NCBI RefSeq assembly: GCF_035994945.1
Contig: NZ_CP108677.1
Span: forward strand, 4,774,001 to 4,838,000
DNA from: Streptomyces sp. NBC_01216
GTDB taxonomy: Bacteria > Actinomycetota > Actinomycetes > Streptomycetales > Streptomycetaceae
Direction: 5' to 3'
DNA length: 64,000 nt
Made by a program: the position numbers and the translations under genes. Positions within the stretch are counted from its first letter, which is position 1, and every line of letters begins with the position of its first letter. Under the pieces are notes generated by a model that saw nothing but the letters and a program-made list of their open reading frames with translations, had not been told where the DNA came from and did no database searches. Positions 35,343 through 43,949 of this stretch are shown piece after piece.

Positions 35343-36053
35343 TCACAACCATCCTCTCCGAGCCGCTTCCGCACCCGCGCGGAAGCGGCTCGTCGTCCCC
35401 AGTGCCGCCAGCAACTCGCCGACCCGGCGGCTGTAGGTGCGGGCCGACATCCCCAGGCGGGTCGCGGCCGTCTCGTCCGTGAGTCCGGCCAGCAGGGCCT
35501 CCAGGACCGGGCGGAGCTGCGGGGACAGCTGCCCGGCCGGGGCGACGGCGTCGACCAGGTCCTGACCGGTGTCCCAACTGGCCCGGTGGGCGCGGACCAG
35601 GGCGTGGACGACCACCGGATCGCGGATCAGCAGCAGCCCGTTGTAGAGCAGCTCCAGGTCGAGCGGGACCGCCGCCACCGTGCGGTCCACCACGATCAGC
35701 TTGAACGGGATCGCGTCGGTGAGCCGGGCCCGGCCCCGGACCCGCTCCGCGCCCAGCACCTGGGGAAGGGCGTGCCGCGGCACGATCCGCCGGACCTCGC
35801 AGGCCCGCTCCGCCGCGGCCCGCATGCACGCTCCCGCCAACTCCAGGAACGGCTCGGGGATCGCGTGGCCCGCGGAGGCGGACGGATCGTCGAAGGTCAG
35901 CAGTTCGTGCCGTGTCGAGGCGGCCAGCGCCGCGAGCGCCGCGCTGACACGCCGCGCGCCGCGCACCGGTCTGCCCGGTGGCCGCTGGGCCTCCATCGCC
36001 CCACGGTTCAACGCCGAACGGGCGAGTAACACGGAGCCCGCGCTTTCTGCCAC
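35343..36053 (-). CDS. LuxR-type HTH regulator
   Basis: This 236-residue regulator has a C-terminal LuxR HTH (LLAGLTDETAATRLGMSARTYSRRVGELLAALG) and an N-terminal phospholipase-D-like/TrmB-like helical domain (FKLIVVDRTVAAVPLDLELLYNGLLLIRDPVVV), a class common in Streptomyces orphan LuxR proteins. GTG 36053 is favoured by gggggtgg upstream; frames further upstream have no family similarity. It converges with the ABC permease, 21 bases apart, and its last codons contain the terminator hairpin of that operon. Confidence 0.8.
   Translation of the reverse strand: MAESAGSVLLARSALNRGAMEAQRPPGRPVRGARRVSAALAALAASTRHELLTFDDPSASAGHAIPEPFLELAGACMRAAAERACEVRRIVPRHALPQVLGAERVRGRARLTDAIPFKLIVVDRTVAAVPLDLELLYNGLLLIRDPVVVHALVRAHRASWDTGQDLVDAVAPAGQLSPQLRPVLEALLAGLTDETAATRLGMSARTYSRRVGELLAALGTTSRFRAGAEAARRGWL
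35359..35392 (+). terminator. Terminator of the hydrolase-ABC operon, inside a gene
   Basis: A perfect 14-bp inverted repeat (cgagccgcttccgc / gcggaagcggctcg) with a 6-base loop starts 37 bases after the permease stop. It lies within the last 17 codons of the converging LuxR gene. Confidence 0.8.
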
Positions 36054-36426
36054 CGCTGACCACCCCCGCGATCGATGTGCCACTCCATGTACGCATGTGA
36101 CTCCGTACTGTGACAACCCCTGCTGGGAAGGATGGCGAGTCCATGCCACGGCGGTGCGGACGGATCGCCTTCGCCGCATCCGGACGCTTCCGCGGCCCCT
36201 CCGCCCGCTCCCCCCGGCAGCCCCGGACGCCTCCTCCGCGGCGGGCGCGCCACCGAGGGAAGCGGAGATGAGGCGGCGTCACCGGTGGTTGTCCGCCGCC
36301 GAACGGGCCGCCGGAGGCCGCGTCCGACAGCCGTCGAACCGTCCCGCGGGCCGGAATCCCATGATCCGTACGGTGGTTGACCGACGTCCCTGGCGGCGCG
36401 GCCGTCACGCCCGCCACGATGGGGCC
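36054..36426. other. Divergent intergenic region, no gene seen
   Basis: This region lies between the LuxR regulator and the DUF1772 gene. It holds a less GC-rich stretch (36070-36125) with gtgactccgtac and tgtgac repeats that could contain the regulator's promoter. No coding frame is convincing. Confidence 0.4.
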
Positions 36427-36894
36427 ATGGCCACTCTGCTGCTCGCCCTGTCCGTCGCGTCCACCGGTCTCTACGCCGGCTTCATGCTGATCTTCCGCAG
36501 CGGGATCATGCCCGCCCTGGCACGTCTCGACGACGCGGGGTTCGTCGAGGCCATGCGGCGGATCAACGAGGAGGTGCCCGGGGTGGTCTTCCTCGTCGTC
36601 TTCCTGGGGGTCCCCGCCTTTCCGGCCGCCGCCCTCCTCGTGCCGGTGGACGGCCGCGACGGCGCCGGGACCCGCCTGATCCTCGCCGGCCTGGTCTGCG
36701 CCGTGCTGAACCATCTGGTCACCGTCGGCGGCAACATCCCGCTGAACCGGGCCCTGGCGGGGCCCCGGACCGGGGGCGACGACCCGGCCGTCGTCCGGGC
36801 CGCCTTCGAGCGGCGGTGGAACGGCTTCCACCTGGTGCGCACGCTGCTCGTCCTCGCGTCCTTCGGGCTGTTGACCGCCGCCATGGCGGTCTGA
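36427..36894 (+). CDS. DUF1772 (anthrone-oxygenase-like) membrane protein
   Basis: This is a 155-residue protein with four hydrophobic segments (LLLALSVASTGLYAGFML, GVVFLVVFLGVPAFPAAALL, LILAGLVCAVLNHLVTV, LLVLASFGLLTAAM). GNIPLNRAL followed by RAAFERRWNGFHLVRTL is the DUF1772 pattern. Members are often annotated as anthrone oxygenases, but most are small membrane proteins of unknown function. It starts at ATG 36427 with only a weak ribosome site and is monocistronic. Confidence 0.8.
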   Translation: MATLLLALSVASTGLYAGFMLIFRSGIMPALARLDDAGFVEAMRRINEEVPGVVFLVVFLGVPAFPAAALLVPVDGRDGAGTRLILAGLVCAVLNHLVTVGGNIPLNRALAGPRTGGDDPAVVRAAFERRWNGFHLVRTLLVLASFGLLTAAMAV

Positions 36895-37105
36895 CCAGGA
36901 CCCGGCTCCCGCGGCCTGGTCCACGCGGCCTGGTCCACCCGGCACGCTCCGTCCCCGCCCGGTCGAATGTCGCGCGGCCGTCCGCCCGACGCGGTCCGCC
37001 GCCGTCCGCCCCGCGCGGGCGCCCGGGACCGTGGAAGGGCCGTCCGGGGCGGGAAAACCAGGGAGGGTCCGCGCGTCCGCCCGCGGCCGGGGCCGGTCCG
37101 CCTCC

Positions 37106-38059
37106 CTACGCGGGCAGTTCCGCCACCGTCGTGATCGCCGTGAAGAGCACCCGCTCGTCCTGGAGGCCCGTCACCCGGACGAGCCGGTCGGGGCTGCCCG
37201 GGTCGTCCACGGCCGGCTCGGTCTCGATCCAGCAGGTGCTGCCGAACTCGGCGTACCGGTGGAAGGCGGAGTCCATCGCCACCGGCAGCACGGGCCGGCC
37301 CGCGGGGACCCGGCGGTGGACCGCCTGGCGCGCCGCTTCCAGCAGGACCATGCCGGGGATGTGGTCGCCGGGGTGGTCGAAGAGGACCGGATGGCGCGTG
37401 TCCACCCGCAGCCGCCAGCGGTCCGCGTCCTCGGTCGGACTGAGAACCACGTCGGCGACGCGGTCCCGGCCGACCGTGAACGGTTCCACGGGGTCGGTCG
37501 GCGCCGGCGACGGGAGCGGCACGACGAGCCGGTCGGCCCGCAGCCGCCGGTAGACCTCGGGGCTGGTGCAGGTGTAGCCGGCGCTGCCCGTGGCGACCGT
37601 CCGGCCGTCCTCGGTGATGACGACCTCGTAGCGCAGTCCGGTCAGGCGTCCGGCCCGCCGCCGGACGTCGGAGCAGGTGACGTCCAGACGCAGTTCGGCG
37701 GGGGCGTCGCCGATGGCCAGCAGCCCCGGCTCCACCCGGTAGCTGAGCTCCCACATGAGGAACTGGTGGTCCAGGGGTACGTCGAAACCCATGTGCGCCA
37801 GGAGGGCTCCGACCTGACGTATCGTCTCCGCGGTCAGCATCGGGTCGTAGTGCGATCCGCCGACCGGGGTGAAGAAGGAGTGGCCACGCGGCCACTGGGC
37901 GCCGAGGGAGAAGCGGGTCTCGTCCGTGCAGGACCAGTCCGCGGTCAGGAACACCTCCGCGAGCGCGGCCCGGTGTACGTACTCGCGAGGTGCGGCCATG
38001 GTCAGCGGACGGAGGGCTCCGGCGGCCGCGATGCCGGTCGGAGCGGGCGACTGCAGCAT
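37106..38059 (-). CDS. AfsA/ScbA-family gamma-butyrolactone synthase
   Basis: This 317-residue protein with two AfsA repeats (hotdog folds) is the key enzyme of gamma-butyrolactone signal synthesis. It joins a beta-keto acyl chain to dihydroxyacetone phosphate. Repeat 1 runs about residues 25-165 (EVFLTADWSCTDETRFSLGAQWPRGHSFFTPV) and repeat 2 about 190-310 (FDHPGDHIPGMVLLEAARQAVH, RYAEFGSTCWIETEP). ATG 38059 follows gagggtctcc. It is divergent from a HAD phosphatase gene; the 366-base gap carries ARE-like receptor boxes, and a ScbR-type receptor lies three genes over. Confidence 0.92.
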   Translation of the reverse strand: MLQSPAPTGIAAAGALRPLTMAAPREYVHRAALAEVFLTADWSCTDETRFSLGAQWPRGHSFFTPVGGSHYDPMLTAETIRQVGALLAHMGFDVPLDHQFLMWELSYRVEPGLLAIGDAPAELRLDVTCSDVRRRAGRLTGLRYEVVITEDGRTVATGSAGYTCTSPEVYRRLRADRLVVPLPSPAPTDPVEPFTVGRDRVADVVLSPTEDADRWRLRVDTRHPVLFDHPGDHIPGMVLLEAARQAVHRRVPAGRPVLPVAMDSAFHRYAEFGSTCWIETEPAVDDPGSPDRLVRVTGLQDERVLFTAITTVAELPA

Positions 38060-38115
38060 GGAGACCCTCGATCAGGGGAACTGTTGATCAGTCATCGGAC
38101 GATAAGCATCGCGCA

Positions 38116-38142
38116 AGATACGAACTCATGGGTCGGTTTCGC
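38116..38142. promoter_or_regulatory. ARE-like box upstream of the AfsA gene
   Basis: AGATACGAACT (38116-38126) matches the left half of the butyrolactone-receptor ARE consensus as I remember it (A-N-A-W-A-C-N-N-A-C-Y), followed after seven bases by CGGTTTCGC, close to the right half. It sits 57-83 bases upstream of the AfsA start. The half-site spacing is four bases wider than canonical. Confidence 0.5.
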
Positions 38143-38300
38143 AAGGAGTTCCGCACGGGTTTGTCAGGTCGGCGCTGACCGGTCCGGCGGTTGCCGACGG
38201 AGCCGGAGGGGGCGGCGCCGACCGTCACAACGGCAGATGTCCGACTGTTGGGGCACCAGGGTTCACGACGGCGACGGGTTCGGGTATCTTCGCGCTGCCG

Positions 38301-38326
38301 GAAAATATGTACCGTCGGGTTTGTTT
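38301..38326. promoter_or_regulatory. ARE-like box upstream of the HAD gene
   Basis: This segment reads gaaaatatgt-acc-gtc-gggtttgttt and agrees with the remembered ARE consensus at 16 of 19 defined positions, including correct spacing. It lies 100 bases upstream of the HAD start and in the shared AfsA/HAD intergenic region. It is probably a target of the ScbR-type receptor at 39577. Confidence 0.65.
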
Positions 38327-38425
38327 CTCGGGTGTCCGAGACGCCGGTCCGGGTGAACGCGCGAGCGCACGCGCGGTTCGACCTCCGCCGACCGGCCCCT
38401 CGTCGGCCGTCCCTGGGAGACATTC

Positions 38426-39118
38426 GTGGAACACCTGCGCCGGATATCCCTGGCCGCCGTCAACATCGACGGCGTCCTGCTGAACGACACCTTCAGCCCG
38501 GTCATCCACCACTTCGTCACCAGCCGTGGCGGGTACTACGACGCGGGGGTCGAGCGCGAGGTCTTCTCCCGGAACCGGCTGGCCGCGGCGGCGGCCCTCG
38601 GCGCCGCCGCCGGTCTCTCCTGGAGTCCGGAGGAGGTGCTCGCCGCGTACTTCGAGGAGCGTGCCGCGTATCTCTCCCGGCATCCGGTGCGCCCGCTCGA
38701 CGGCGCCACCGCACTCCTCCACCGGTTGCGCGCGCTGGGTCTGCGGACGGTCTGCTACGGCGGTCTCGACAGGAGTCACTTCGACCGCCATCTGGGCGAG
38801 TGGAAGGAACTGTTCGACGGTCCGGGATACGTCTGCACCGACGCGTTCAGACCCGGTGTGCGCGAGATCATCGCGGAGTCCGGACTCCGCAACGACCAGG
38901 TCCTCTTCATCGACGACGTGGCCCGCGTCGGCGAGGCCGCCAGGGATCTGGACGTGCCGTTCGTCGGCCATCCCGGCGACTTCGCCCACGGATTCCAGGC
39001 TTCGCTGATGCGGGAGGCGGGTGTGCGCCATGTGGTGCGCTCGCTGGACGAGATCGACGAACCGTTGCTGCGGACCGTCGACGCCGAGGCCGCCGACGGC
39101 CGGCTCTGGGCCGTGTGA
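38426..39118 (+). CDS. HAD-family hydrolase/phosphatase
   Basis: This 230-residue HAD phosphatase-like protein is divergent from the AfsA gene. The N-terminal motif I is NIDGVLLND, with the first Asp present but the usual DxD shortened to D-G-V. Motif III/IV is LFIDDVARVGEAA, and the cap lies between. AfsA pathways need a dephosphorylation step after the butenolide phosphate is reduced, so this gene is a candidate for it (inference). GTG 38426 has gggaga 6 bases upstream. The absence of the second Asp in DxD could mean altered catalysis. Confidence 0.82.
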   Translation: MEHLRRISLAAVNIDGVLLNDTFSPVIHHFVTSRGGYYDAGVEREVFSRNRLAAAAALGAAAGLSWSPEEVLAAYFEERAAYLSRHPVRPLDGATALLHRLRALGLRTVCYGGLDRSHFDRHLGEWKELFDGPGYVCTDAFRPGVREIIAESGLRNDQVLFIDDVARVGEAARDLDVPFVGHPGDFAHGFQASLMREAGVRHVVRSLDEIDEPLLRTVDAEAADGRLWAV

Positions 39119-39576
39119 GCCGGCCGTGACGGACGGGCGCGGAACCAGTCGCGGCTCCGACGTCGTGTTCCCGCAGACCGGCGGCGCCCCACCAGGTGGC
39201 GTCGCCACTCGATCGCCGAGGGAGACCACCTTTCCATGAGTGCCGACCACCGACTGCCGACCGCCGAGGTCGCCCCGGTCGCCGCGACCGTGGCACGGAC
39301 CGGCCACGGGACCGGTACGGGCAGGGGGGCCGGTCCGTACGGCGGCCGGGTGTCCGCCGGGAGCGGCGCCGGCCTTCCGGTGGACGATGGTTCCACGATG
39401 GTGTGAGCCGCGGGCCCGGCCTCATCATGAGAGGCGGAACGGTGGGCGGGTGCGTTCTTGTGCCCTCTGCACGTATCCGTCCATACTTGCTGTTTTCGAC
39501 CGCGACGTGCGTGCAAGCGCGGAGCGAGCGCGAGGGCCCCGAGGGGCTTCGGGCGACGAGAGGGACGTGACCCCCC
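39119..39576. other. Intergenic region upstream of the receptor gene, possible small ORF
   Basis: A 56-codon frame at 39236-39406 starts MSADHRLPTAEVAPVAATV after gaggga and is Gly/Pro/Thr-rich. It has no family I know, so I do not claim it as a gene. The rest holds the receptor promoter region with an ARE-like element (39481-39497). Confidence 0.35.
39481..39497. promoter_or_regulatory. ARE-related element upstream of the receptor gene
   Basis: The sequence ccatacttgctgttttc shares CCATAC and CTTGCTG(G)TTTTC with the palindrome found before the SARP gene (40270-40296). It lies 80-96 bases upstream of the receptor start. This suggests autoregulation, common for ScbR proteins. Confidence 0.45.
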
Positions 39577-40227
39577 ATGGCGAAGCAGGATCGCGCTATT
39601 CGCACGCGCCAGGCGATCTTGGAAGCGGCCGCCACCGTCTTCGACGAGCGTGGTTACGAAGCCGCGAAGCTCACCGACATCCTCCAGCTGGCCCAGGTCA
39701 CCAAGGGTGCGCTCTACTTCCACTTCGACTCGAAGGAGGACCTCGCGCACGCGGTGATCGACGCCCAGGTCTCGGCCGCGCCGATGCCGATGCCCCAGGT
39801 CTCCAAGCTCCAGGAGTTCGTCGACGTCGGCATGGTCTTCGCGCACCGGCTGACCCGTGACGGACTACTGCGCGGCAGTGTGCGGCTCACCCTCGACCAG
39901 GGCGGCCACGAACTCAACCGCGGCGGGCCGTACCGGGAGTGGACGGAGCTGAGCCTGAGCATCCTCGACGAGGCCAAGGCGCGTGGCGAGCTGCTGCCGC
40001 ACGCCGATCCGGCGGAGGTCGCACCACTCATCGTGGGCTCCTACGCCGGCCTGAACTTGATGACCCAGGCGCTGGGCCACAACCGTTCCGAGATGGACCG
40101 GTGGGCTTCCGTGCTCTACCGGCACGTGCTTCCCAGCATCGCGGTGCCCGCCGTCCTGGCCACCCTCGACATGGAGCCGGGGCGCGGCGCCCGCGCGCTG
40201 GCGGCCGCCGAATCGGCGGCCGGATAG
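39577..40227 (+). CDS. Gamma-butyrolactone receptor, ScbR/ArpA-type TetR regulator
   Basis: This 216-residue TetR protein of the butyrolactone-receptor subfamily has the HTH QDRAIRTRQAILEAAATVFDERGYEAAKLTDILQ followed by VTKGALYFHFDSKEDLA, the near-invariant ScbR/ArpA recognition helix. The ligand-binding core has RGSVRLTLDQG and GSYAGLNLMTQAL. It should repress the SARP gene next door and the AfsA gene until the butyrolactone binds. ATG 39577 follows gaggg 11-15 bases upstream. Four ARE-like sites surround it. Confidence 0.93.
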   Translation: MAKQDRAIRTRQAILEAAATVFDERGYEAAKLTDILQLAQVTKGALYFHFDSKEDLAHAVIDAQVSAAPMPMPQVSKLQEFVDVGMVFAHRLTRDGLLRGSVRLTLDQGGHELNRGGPYREWTELSLSILDEAKARGELLPHADPAEVAPLIVGSYAGLNLMTQALGHNRSEMDRWASVLYRHVLPSIAVPAVLATLDMEPGRGARALAAAESAAG

Positions 40228-40269
40228 CCCGCCGCGGGGTACCGGGTGTTTTCAGCCGCCTTATTCGTT

Positions 40270-40296
40270 GAAAACCATACCGACTTGCTGGTTTTC
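40270..40296. promoter_or_regulatory. Perfect palindrome, ARE-like, between receptor and SARP genes
   Basis: gaaaacca-N11-tggttttc is an exact 8-bp inverted repeat in a locally AT-rich stretch. Left-half bases match the ARE consensus apart from one position. It lies 43 bases after the receptor stop. A second ARE-like box abuts the SARP promoter further on. Confidence 0.6.
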
Positions 40297-40464
40297 CTGG
40301 CGGAGGGTGCACGGCATGCCCGGTACCGGCGGGAACGCCCCCAGAGAAAGCGTACCCGGAGGTCGGAGTATGGCGTCCGCGGGGATGCTCCACCGTCGGC
40401 TTTGCCACAGCTTGTTGGAGGCATAGCGCGCCAATCCGGGCAAGCCGCCCGGATTCGGCCCTTG

Positions 40465-40519
40465 TGGATTCCGTACCCTCCGGTTTCTTATTGACATGCC
40501 TCCGGGTCTCTTTTCTAAT
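40465..40519 (+). promoter_or_regulatory. SARP promoter with abutting receptor box
   Basis: TTGACA (40491-40496) and TCTAAT (40514-40519), 17 bases apart, form a near-consensus vegetative promoter; the start codon follows 40 bases later. Directly against the -35 lies gtaccctccggtttctta (40473-40490), which matches the right half of the ARE consensus (ACY-N3-CGGTTT). Receptor binding there would block RNA polymerase. Confidence 0.7.
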
Positions 40520-40559
40520 CGACCAGGGTCATGCCGCGCACAGACACTGAGGGGGCAAA

Positions 40560-41435
40560 GTGGACGTCCGGATCCTGGGGGGATTCTCGGTGGCCGAGAA
40601 CGGGGTGTCGATCACCCCGACCGCCGCCGCGCCCCGGCAGCTCCTCGCGCTGCTGGCGGCCCAGGCCGACCAGGTCGTGCCGGTGACCCTCCTCAGGGAG
40701 GAACTCTGGCCGTCCGGTGCTCCCCGCGGGGCGCGCGTCGAACTCCAGTCCCACATCCAGGACCTGCGCACCCTGATCGCCGCCGCGCTCGAGGGCGCCG
40801 AGCCGACGCCCGCCGCCGCCCCCGGCTGGCCGGAACGTCACACCGCCGAGGCGGTGCTCGTCTCGCTGCCCGGCGGCTACCGCCTCGACACCGGCGGCGG
40901 CTCCAACGACGCCCGGCAGTTCGAGCGGGCGGCCGGAGCCGGCTACCGGGCCATGGAGGCGGGCGACCTCCCGCGCGCGGTACGACGGCTCTCCGAGGCC
41001 CTCGCGCTGTGGCGCGGGACCCCGTACGCCGGAGTGGCCGCCGGGCCCCGGCTCCGCGGAGAGATCGAACGGCTGGAGACCTCACGTCTGAGCGTCCTCG
41101 ACCAGTGGGCCGAAGCCCAGCTGGCCCTCGGACGCCACTTCGAGATCATCGCCGAACTCGCCGAACTGGTCGCCCAGTACCGCACCAACGAACCACTGCA
41201 CGGCCAGTTCATGGTCGCGCTGCTGCGCTGCGGTCGGCAGGACGAGGCGCTCGAGGTCTACCAGCGGCTGTGCGAGGGCCTGAAACGCCGTACGGGCCGG
41301 GAGCCCTCGGCGCGGCTGCGCCGCCTCCAGCGCTCGATCCTCGCCATCCGCGACACGGCGCGGGTGGCCCGCCCGGTGTTCGTGCCCGCACCCTCCGCCC
41401 GGCCCCGGCTCCTGCCGGCCGGCCTCTCCCTGTAG
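40560..41435 (+). CDS. SARP-family transcriptional activator
   Basis: This 291-residue Streptomyces antibiotic regulatory protein has an OmpR-like winged helix (VDVRILGGFSVAENGVSI; VTLLREELWPSG; ELQSHIQDLRTLI; VLVSLPGGYRLD), then a bacterial transcriptional activation domain (LPRAVRRLSEALALWRGTPYAGVA through GLKRRTGREPSARLRRLQ). Size fits short SARPs such as RedD/ActII-ORF4. Such proteins switch on antibiotic clusters. No biosynthetic genes lie within the window. GTG 40560 follows gaggggg. It is likely repressed by the receptor encoded upstream. Confidence 0.94.
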   Translation: MDVRILGGFSVAENGVSITPTAAAPRQLLALLAAQADQVVPVTLLREELWPSGAPRGARVELQSHIQDLRTLIAAALEGAEPTPAAAPGWPERHTAEAVLVSLPGGYRLDTGGGSNDARQFERAAGAGYRAMEAGDLPRAVRRLSEALALWRGTPYAGVAAGPRLRGEIERLETSRLSVLDQWAEAQLALGRHFEIIAELAELVAQYRTNEPLHGQFMVALLRCGRQDEALEVYQRLCEGLKRRTGREPSARLRRLQRSILAIRDTARVARPVFVPAPSARPRLLPAGLSL

Positions 41436-41751
41436 GCGCGGCGTGCCCGCCGGAGCGGACCGGGACGGGGCGCGGCCCGCCCCGGCCGTACACGCGGAGC
41501 GGTCGGGCATGTCCGAGCGGCCCGCCCGCCCGCCCCCGCGACGGGCAGGCGCCCGAAGGCGTCCGGAGGAGATACTGCTCAATGCCCGGGAGGGGTCCCG
41601 CTCCGCGGTCGGGGGCCCCTCACACACCCGGGTCGGTGACCGGGCGCACGTCCGGGGTCACCACCGACCGCACCCCGGAACCCGACCGGTTCCGGCTGGA
41701 GCACGGGTGCCCCGAGCGGCACCCGGAACGTTCGACAACGGGGGTCGAGGC
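41436..41751. other. Intergenic region, no gene seen
   Basis: This 316-base gap separates the SARP and PucR genes. It is GC-rich sequence with no identifiable gene, terminator or clear promoter. Confidence 0.4.
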
Positions 41752-43743
41752 ATGTCCTTGCGTGGCGTGGCCGACGGTACGAACGCGGGCGTGAGCGGCG
41801 CCGCCCGCGCGGCCGGCGGCGACGGGGAGTCCGGGGGCGCCGACGTGCTCGCGGTCCTGGAACTGCTCGCCCGGCAGGCCCCGCCGGACCGCATCGAAGC
41901 CCTGCTGCGCGAGGCCCGCCGCACGGGCACGTCCGGCACCGAACTCGCCCGGCTCGAAAGGGCCGTCCACCTCGCCACGGGCATCGGCGCCACGCTCGAC
42001 CGCCGGGAGCAGCGCGAGGCGGGGTTCGCCGCTCTCGTCGACACCGCCCGCGACCTCACCCTGCCCTACGACCTGAACACCCTGCTCCGCGTCATCGCCC
42101 GCCGCGCGGCCCGCCTCCTCGGCTTCGACATGGCCTGCGTCAGCCTGCGCGACGCCCAGGGCTCCTCCGTCGTCCACACCGCCGAGGGCGGCCACACCGG
42201 CCTCGCCGACGGCCTGCGGATCCCCGACGACCACGGACTCGGCGCCCGGGCGCACGGCCGCGGCGAGCCCGTCTGGACCGCCGACTACGCCGCCGACGAA
42301 CGCTTCCCGCACACCGGGGAACTCGACGCGCTCGTCCGGTCCGAGGGGCTGCGCGCCGTCCTGGCCGCCCCCCTGCGTGGCGGCGACACCACGGTCGGCG
42401 TCCTGTACGGGGCCGACCGCGCGGTCCGCCACTACACGCCCGACGAGACCGCCCTGATGTCCTCACTGGCCGACCTCGCCGCCGTCGCCATCGAGAAGGC
42501 CGGCCTGCTCGACCAGACGCGGGCCGAGGTCACCGAACTGGAGCTGGACAGCTCCCGCGCCCGTACCCGCCTCACCCGGATGCGACACGTCGGCGAGGCG
42601 CACAGCCGGATCATGAACCTGGTCCTGGCGGGCGGGGACCTGCGCAACGTGGCCACGGCCGCGGGCGACGCCCTCGACGGCACCGTGATGATCCGCGACC
42701 CCGGCGGCCGGAGCCTCGCCGCCTCCGGCGACATCCCCGGACTCGACGAGGACGCCGTCGCGAAGGCGTCCCTGGACGCGCACACCGGCCGCCGCCCGGT
42801 GCTCACCGGCGACAACACCTGGGTGGCACCGGTCATCGCGGGCTCCGAGGACCTCGGCGTGCTCGTCGTCCGGACCGCGACCGGACTGACCGGAGAGGAC
42901 GAGCGGCTCCTCGAACTGGCCGCCCAGTCGGTGGCCTTCCTGGTCCTGATGCAGCGTTCCACCGCCGTCGCCGAAGGCCCCGTCCGGGACGAACTCCTCG
43001 ACGACCTGCTCGCCGACACCCAGCATCCCCCGCAGCAGATCGTGCAGCGCGCCCGCCGCCTCGGGATCGACCTGCACGCACCGCACGTCCTGGTGGTGGC
43101 CCGGCCGGAGGGCGGCGAACAGGGGCGCGCCGTCGTGTGGGCGTCCTCCTACGCGTACCGCGTGTCCGGGCTCAAGACCGTCCAGGGCGGCTGCATCGTC
43201 CTGCTGCTGCCGGGCGAGGACCCCTCGGCGGCGGCACGGGCCGTGTCCGGTGAGCTGTCCCCCCTGCTCGGGCATCCCGTCTCGGTCGGCGCGGCCGGCC
43301 CGGGCAGGAGCCCCGACAGCGGCGCCCGAATGTACGCGGAGGCCCTGCGCTGCCTGGACGCGATGAGCGCGCTCGGCGGCGCCGGCTCCGCCGCGTCCGT
43401 GCGCGACCTGGGATTCCTGGGGCTTCTGCTCTCCGACGACCACGACGTGGACGGCTTCATCGAATCGGCGATCGGACCCGTACTGCACTACGACGCCGAG
43501 CGGTTCACCGACCTCACCCGCACCCTGGAGGCGTACTTCGCCTCCGGAGGCAGCCCCACGAACGCGGCGGAGGCACTGCACGTCCACCCCAACACGGTCT
43601 CACGCCGACTGGAACGCATCGGCGAACTCCTCGGCACACAGTGGCAGAAGCCCGGGCAGGTCCTGGAGGTCCAGCTGGCGCTGCGCCTCCAGCGCACCCG
43701 GGCCGTCCTGGCCGGGCAACGGGCCGGCGACGACAGGCTCTGA
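41752..43743 (+). CDS. GAF domain plus PucR-type HTH regulator
   Basis: This 663-residue transcription factor has a GAF sensor domain (about residues 95-260: LNTLLRVIARRAARLLGFDMACVSL, VLAAPLRGGDTTVGVLYGAD), a coiled stretch, a second sensor-like part, and a C-terminal PucR HTH (ERFTDLTRTLEAYFASG, NAAEALHVHPNTVSRRLERIGELLG). PucR regulators respond to metabolites such as aromatic acids. It lies downstream of the SARP but with its own 316-base leader, so an operon is not indicated. The ATG at 41752 has a weak ggtcgagg before it. Confidence 0.88.
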   Translation: MSLRGVADGTNAGVSGAARAAGGDGESGGADVLAVLELLARQAPPDRIEALLREARRTGTSGTELARLERAVHLATGIGATLDRREQREAGFAALVDTARDLTLPYDLNTLLRVIARRAARLLGFDMACVSLRDAQGSSVVHTAEGGHTGLADGLRIPDDHGLGARAHGRGEPVWTADYAADERFPHTGELDALVRSEGLRAVLAAPLRGGDTTVGVLYGADRAVRHYTPDETALMSSLADLAAVAIEKAGLLDQTRAEVTELELDSSRARTRLTRMRHVGEAHSRIMNLVLAGGDLRNVATAAGDALDGTVMIRDPGGRSLAASGDIPGLDEDAVAKASLDAHTGRRPVLTGDNTWVAPVIAGSEDLGVLVVRTATGLTGEDERLLELAAQSVAFLVLMQRSTAVAEGPVRDELLDDLLADTQHPPQQIVQRARRLGIDLHAPHVLVVARPEGGEQGRAVVWASSYAYRVSGLKTVQGGCIVLLLPGEDPSAAARAVSGELSPLLGHPVSVGAAGPGRSPDSGARMYAEALRCLDAMSALGGAGSAASVRDLGFLGLLLSDDHDVDGFIESAIGPVLHYDAERFTDLTRTLEAYFASGGSPTNAAEALHVHPNTVSRRLERIGELLGTQWQKPGQVLEVQLALRLQRTRAVLAGQRAGDDRL

Positions 43744-43949
43744 GGGCCTCGGACGGGACCGGGGCCACCCGGTCGGACGTCGGTGCGGGCGACGGCCGGT
43801 GCCATGGTGCGTACCGGCCGGACACCCCTGGGCCGCGTCCGGAAGGGAGCGGAGGGCCCAGGGGAGCCGGCCCGCCGACCCGGCCGTGGGGTGCCGGTCG
43901 GGGAGGCGGCCGGTCGTGGGGGACCGGCCGGGCGGAACCGGACGGCCCG

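Noticed and set aside
39236..39406. Small 56-codon gene before the receptor gene
   Set aside because: It has a fair ribosome site but no similarity, and the composition resembles random GC sequence. It also overlaps the regulatory region of the receptor.
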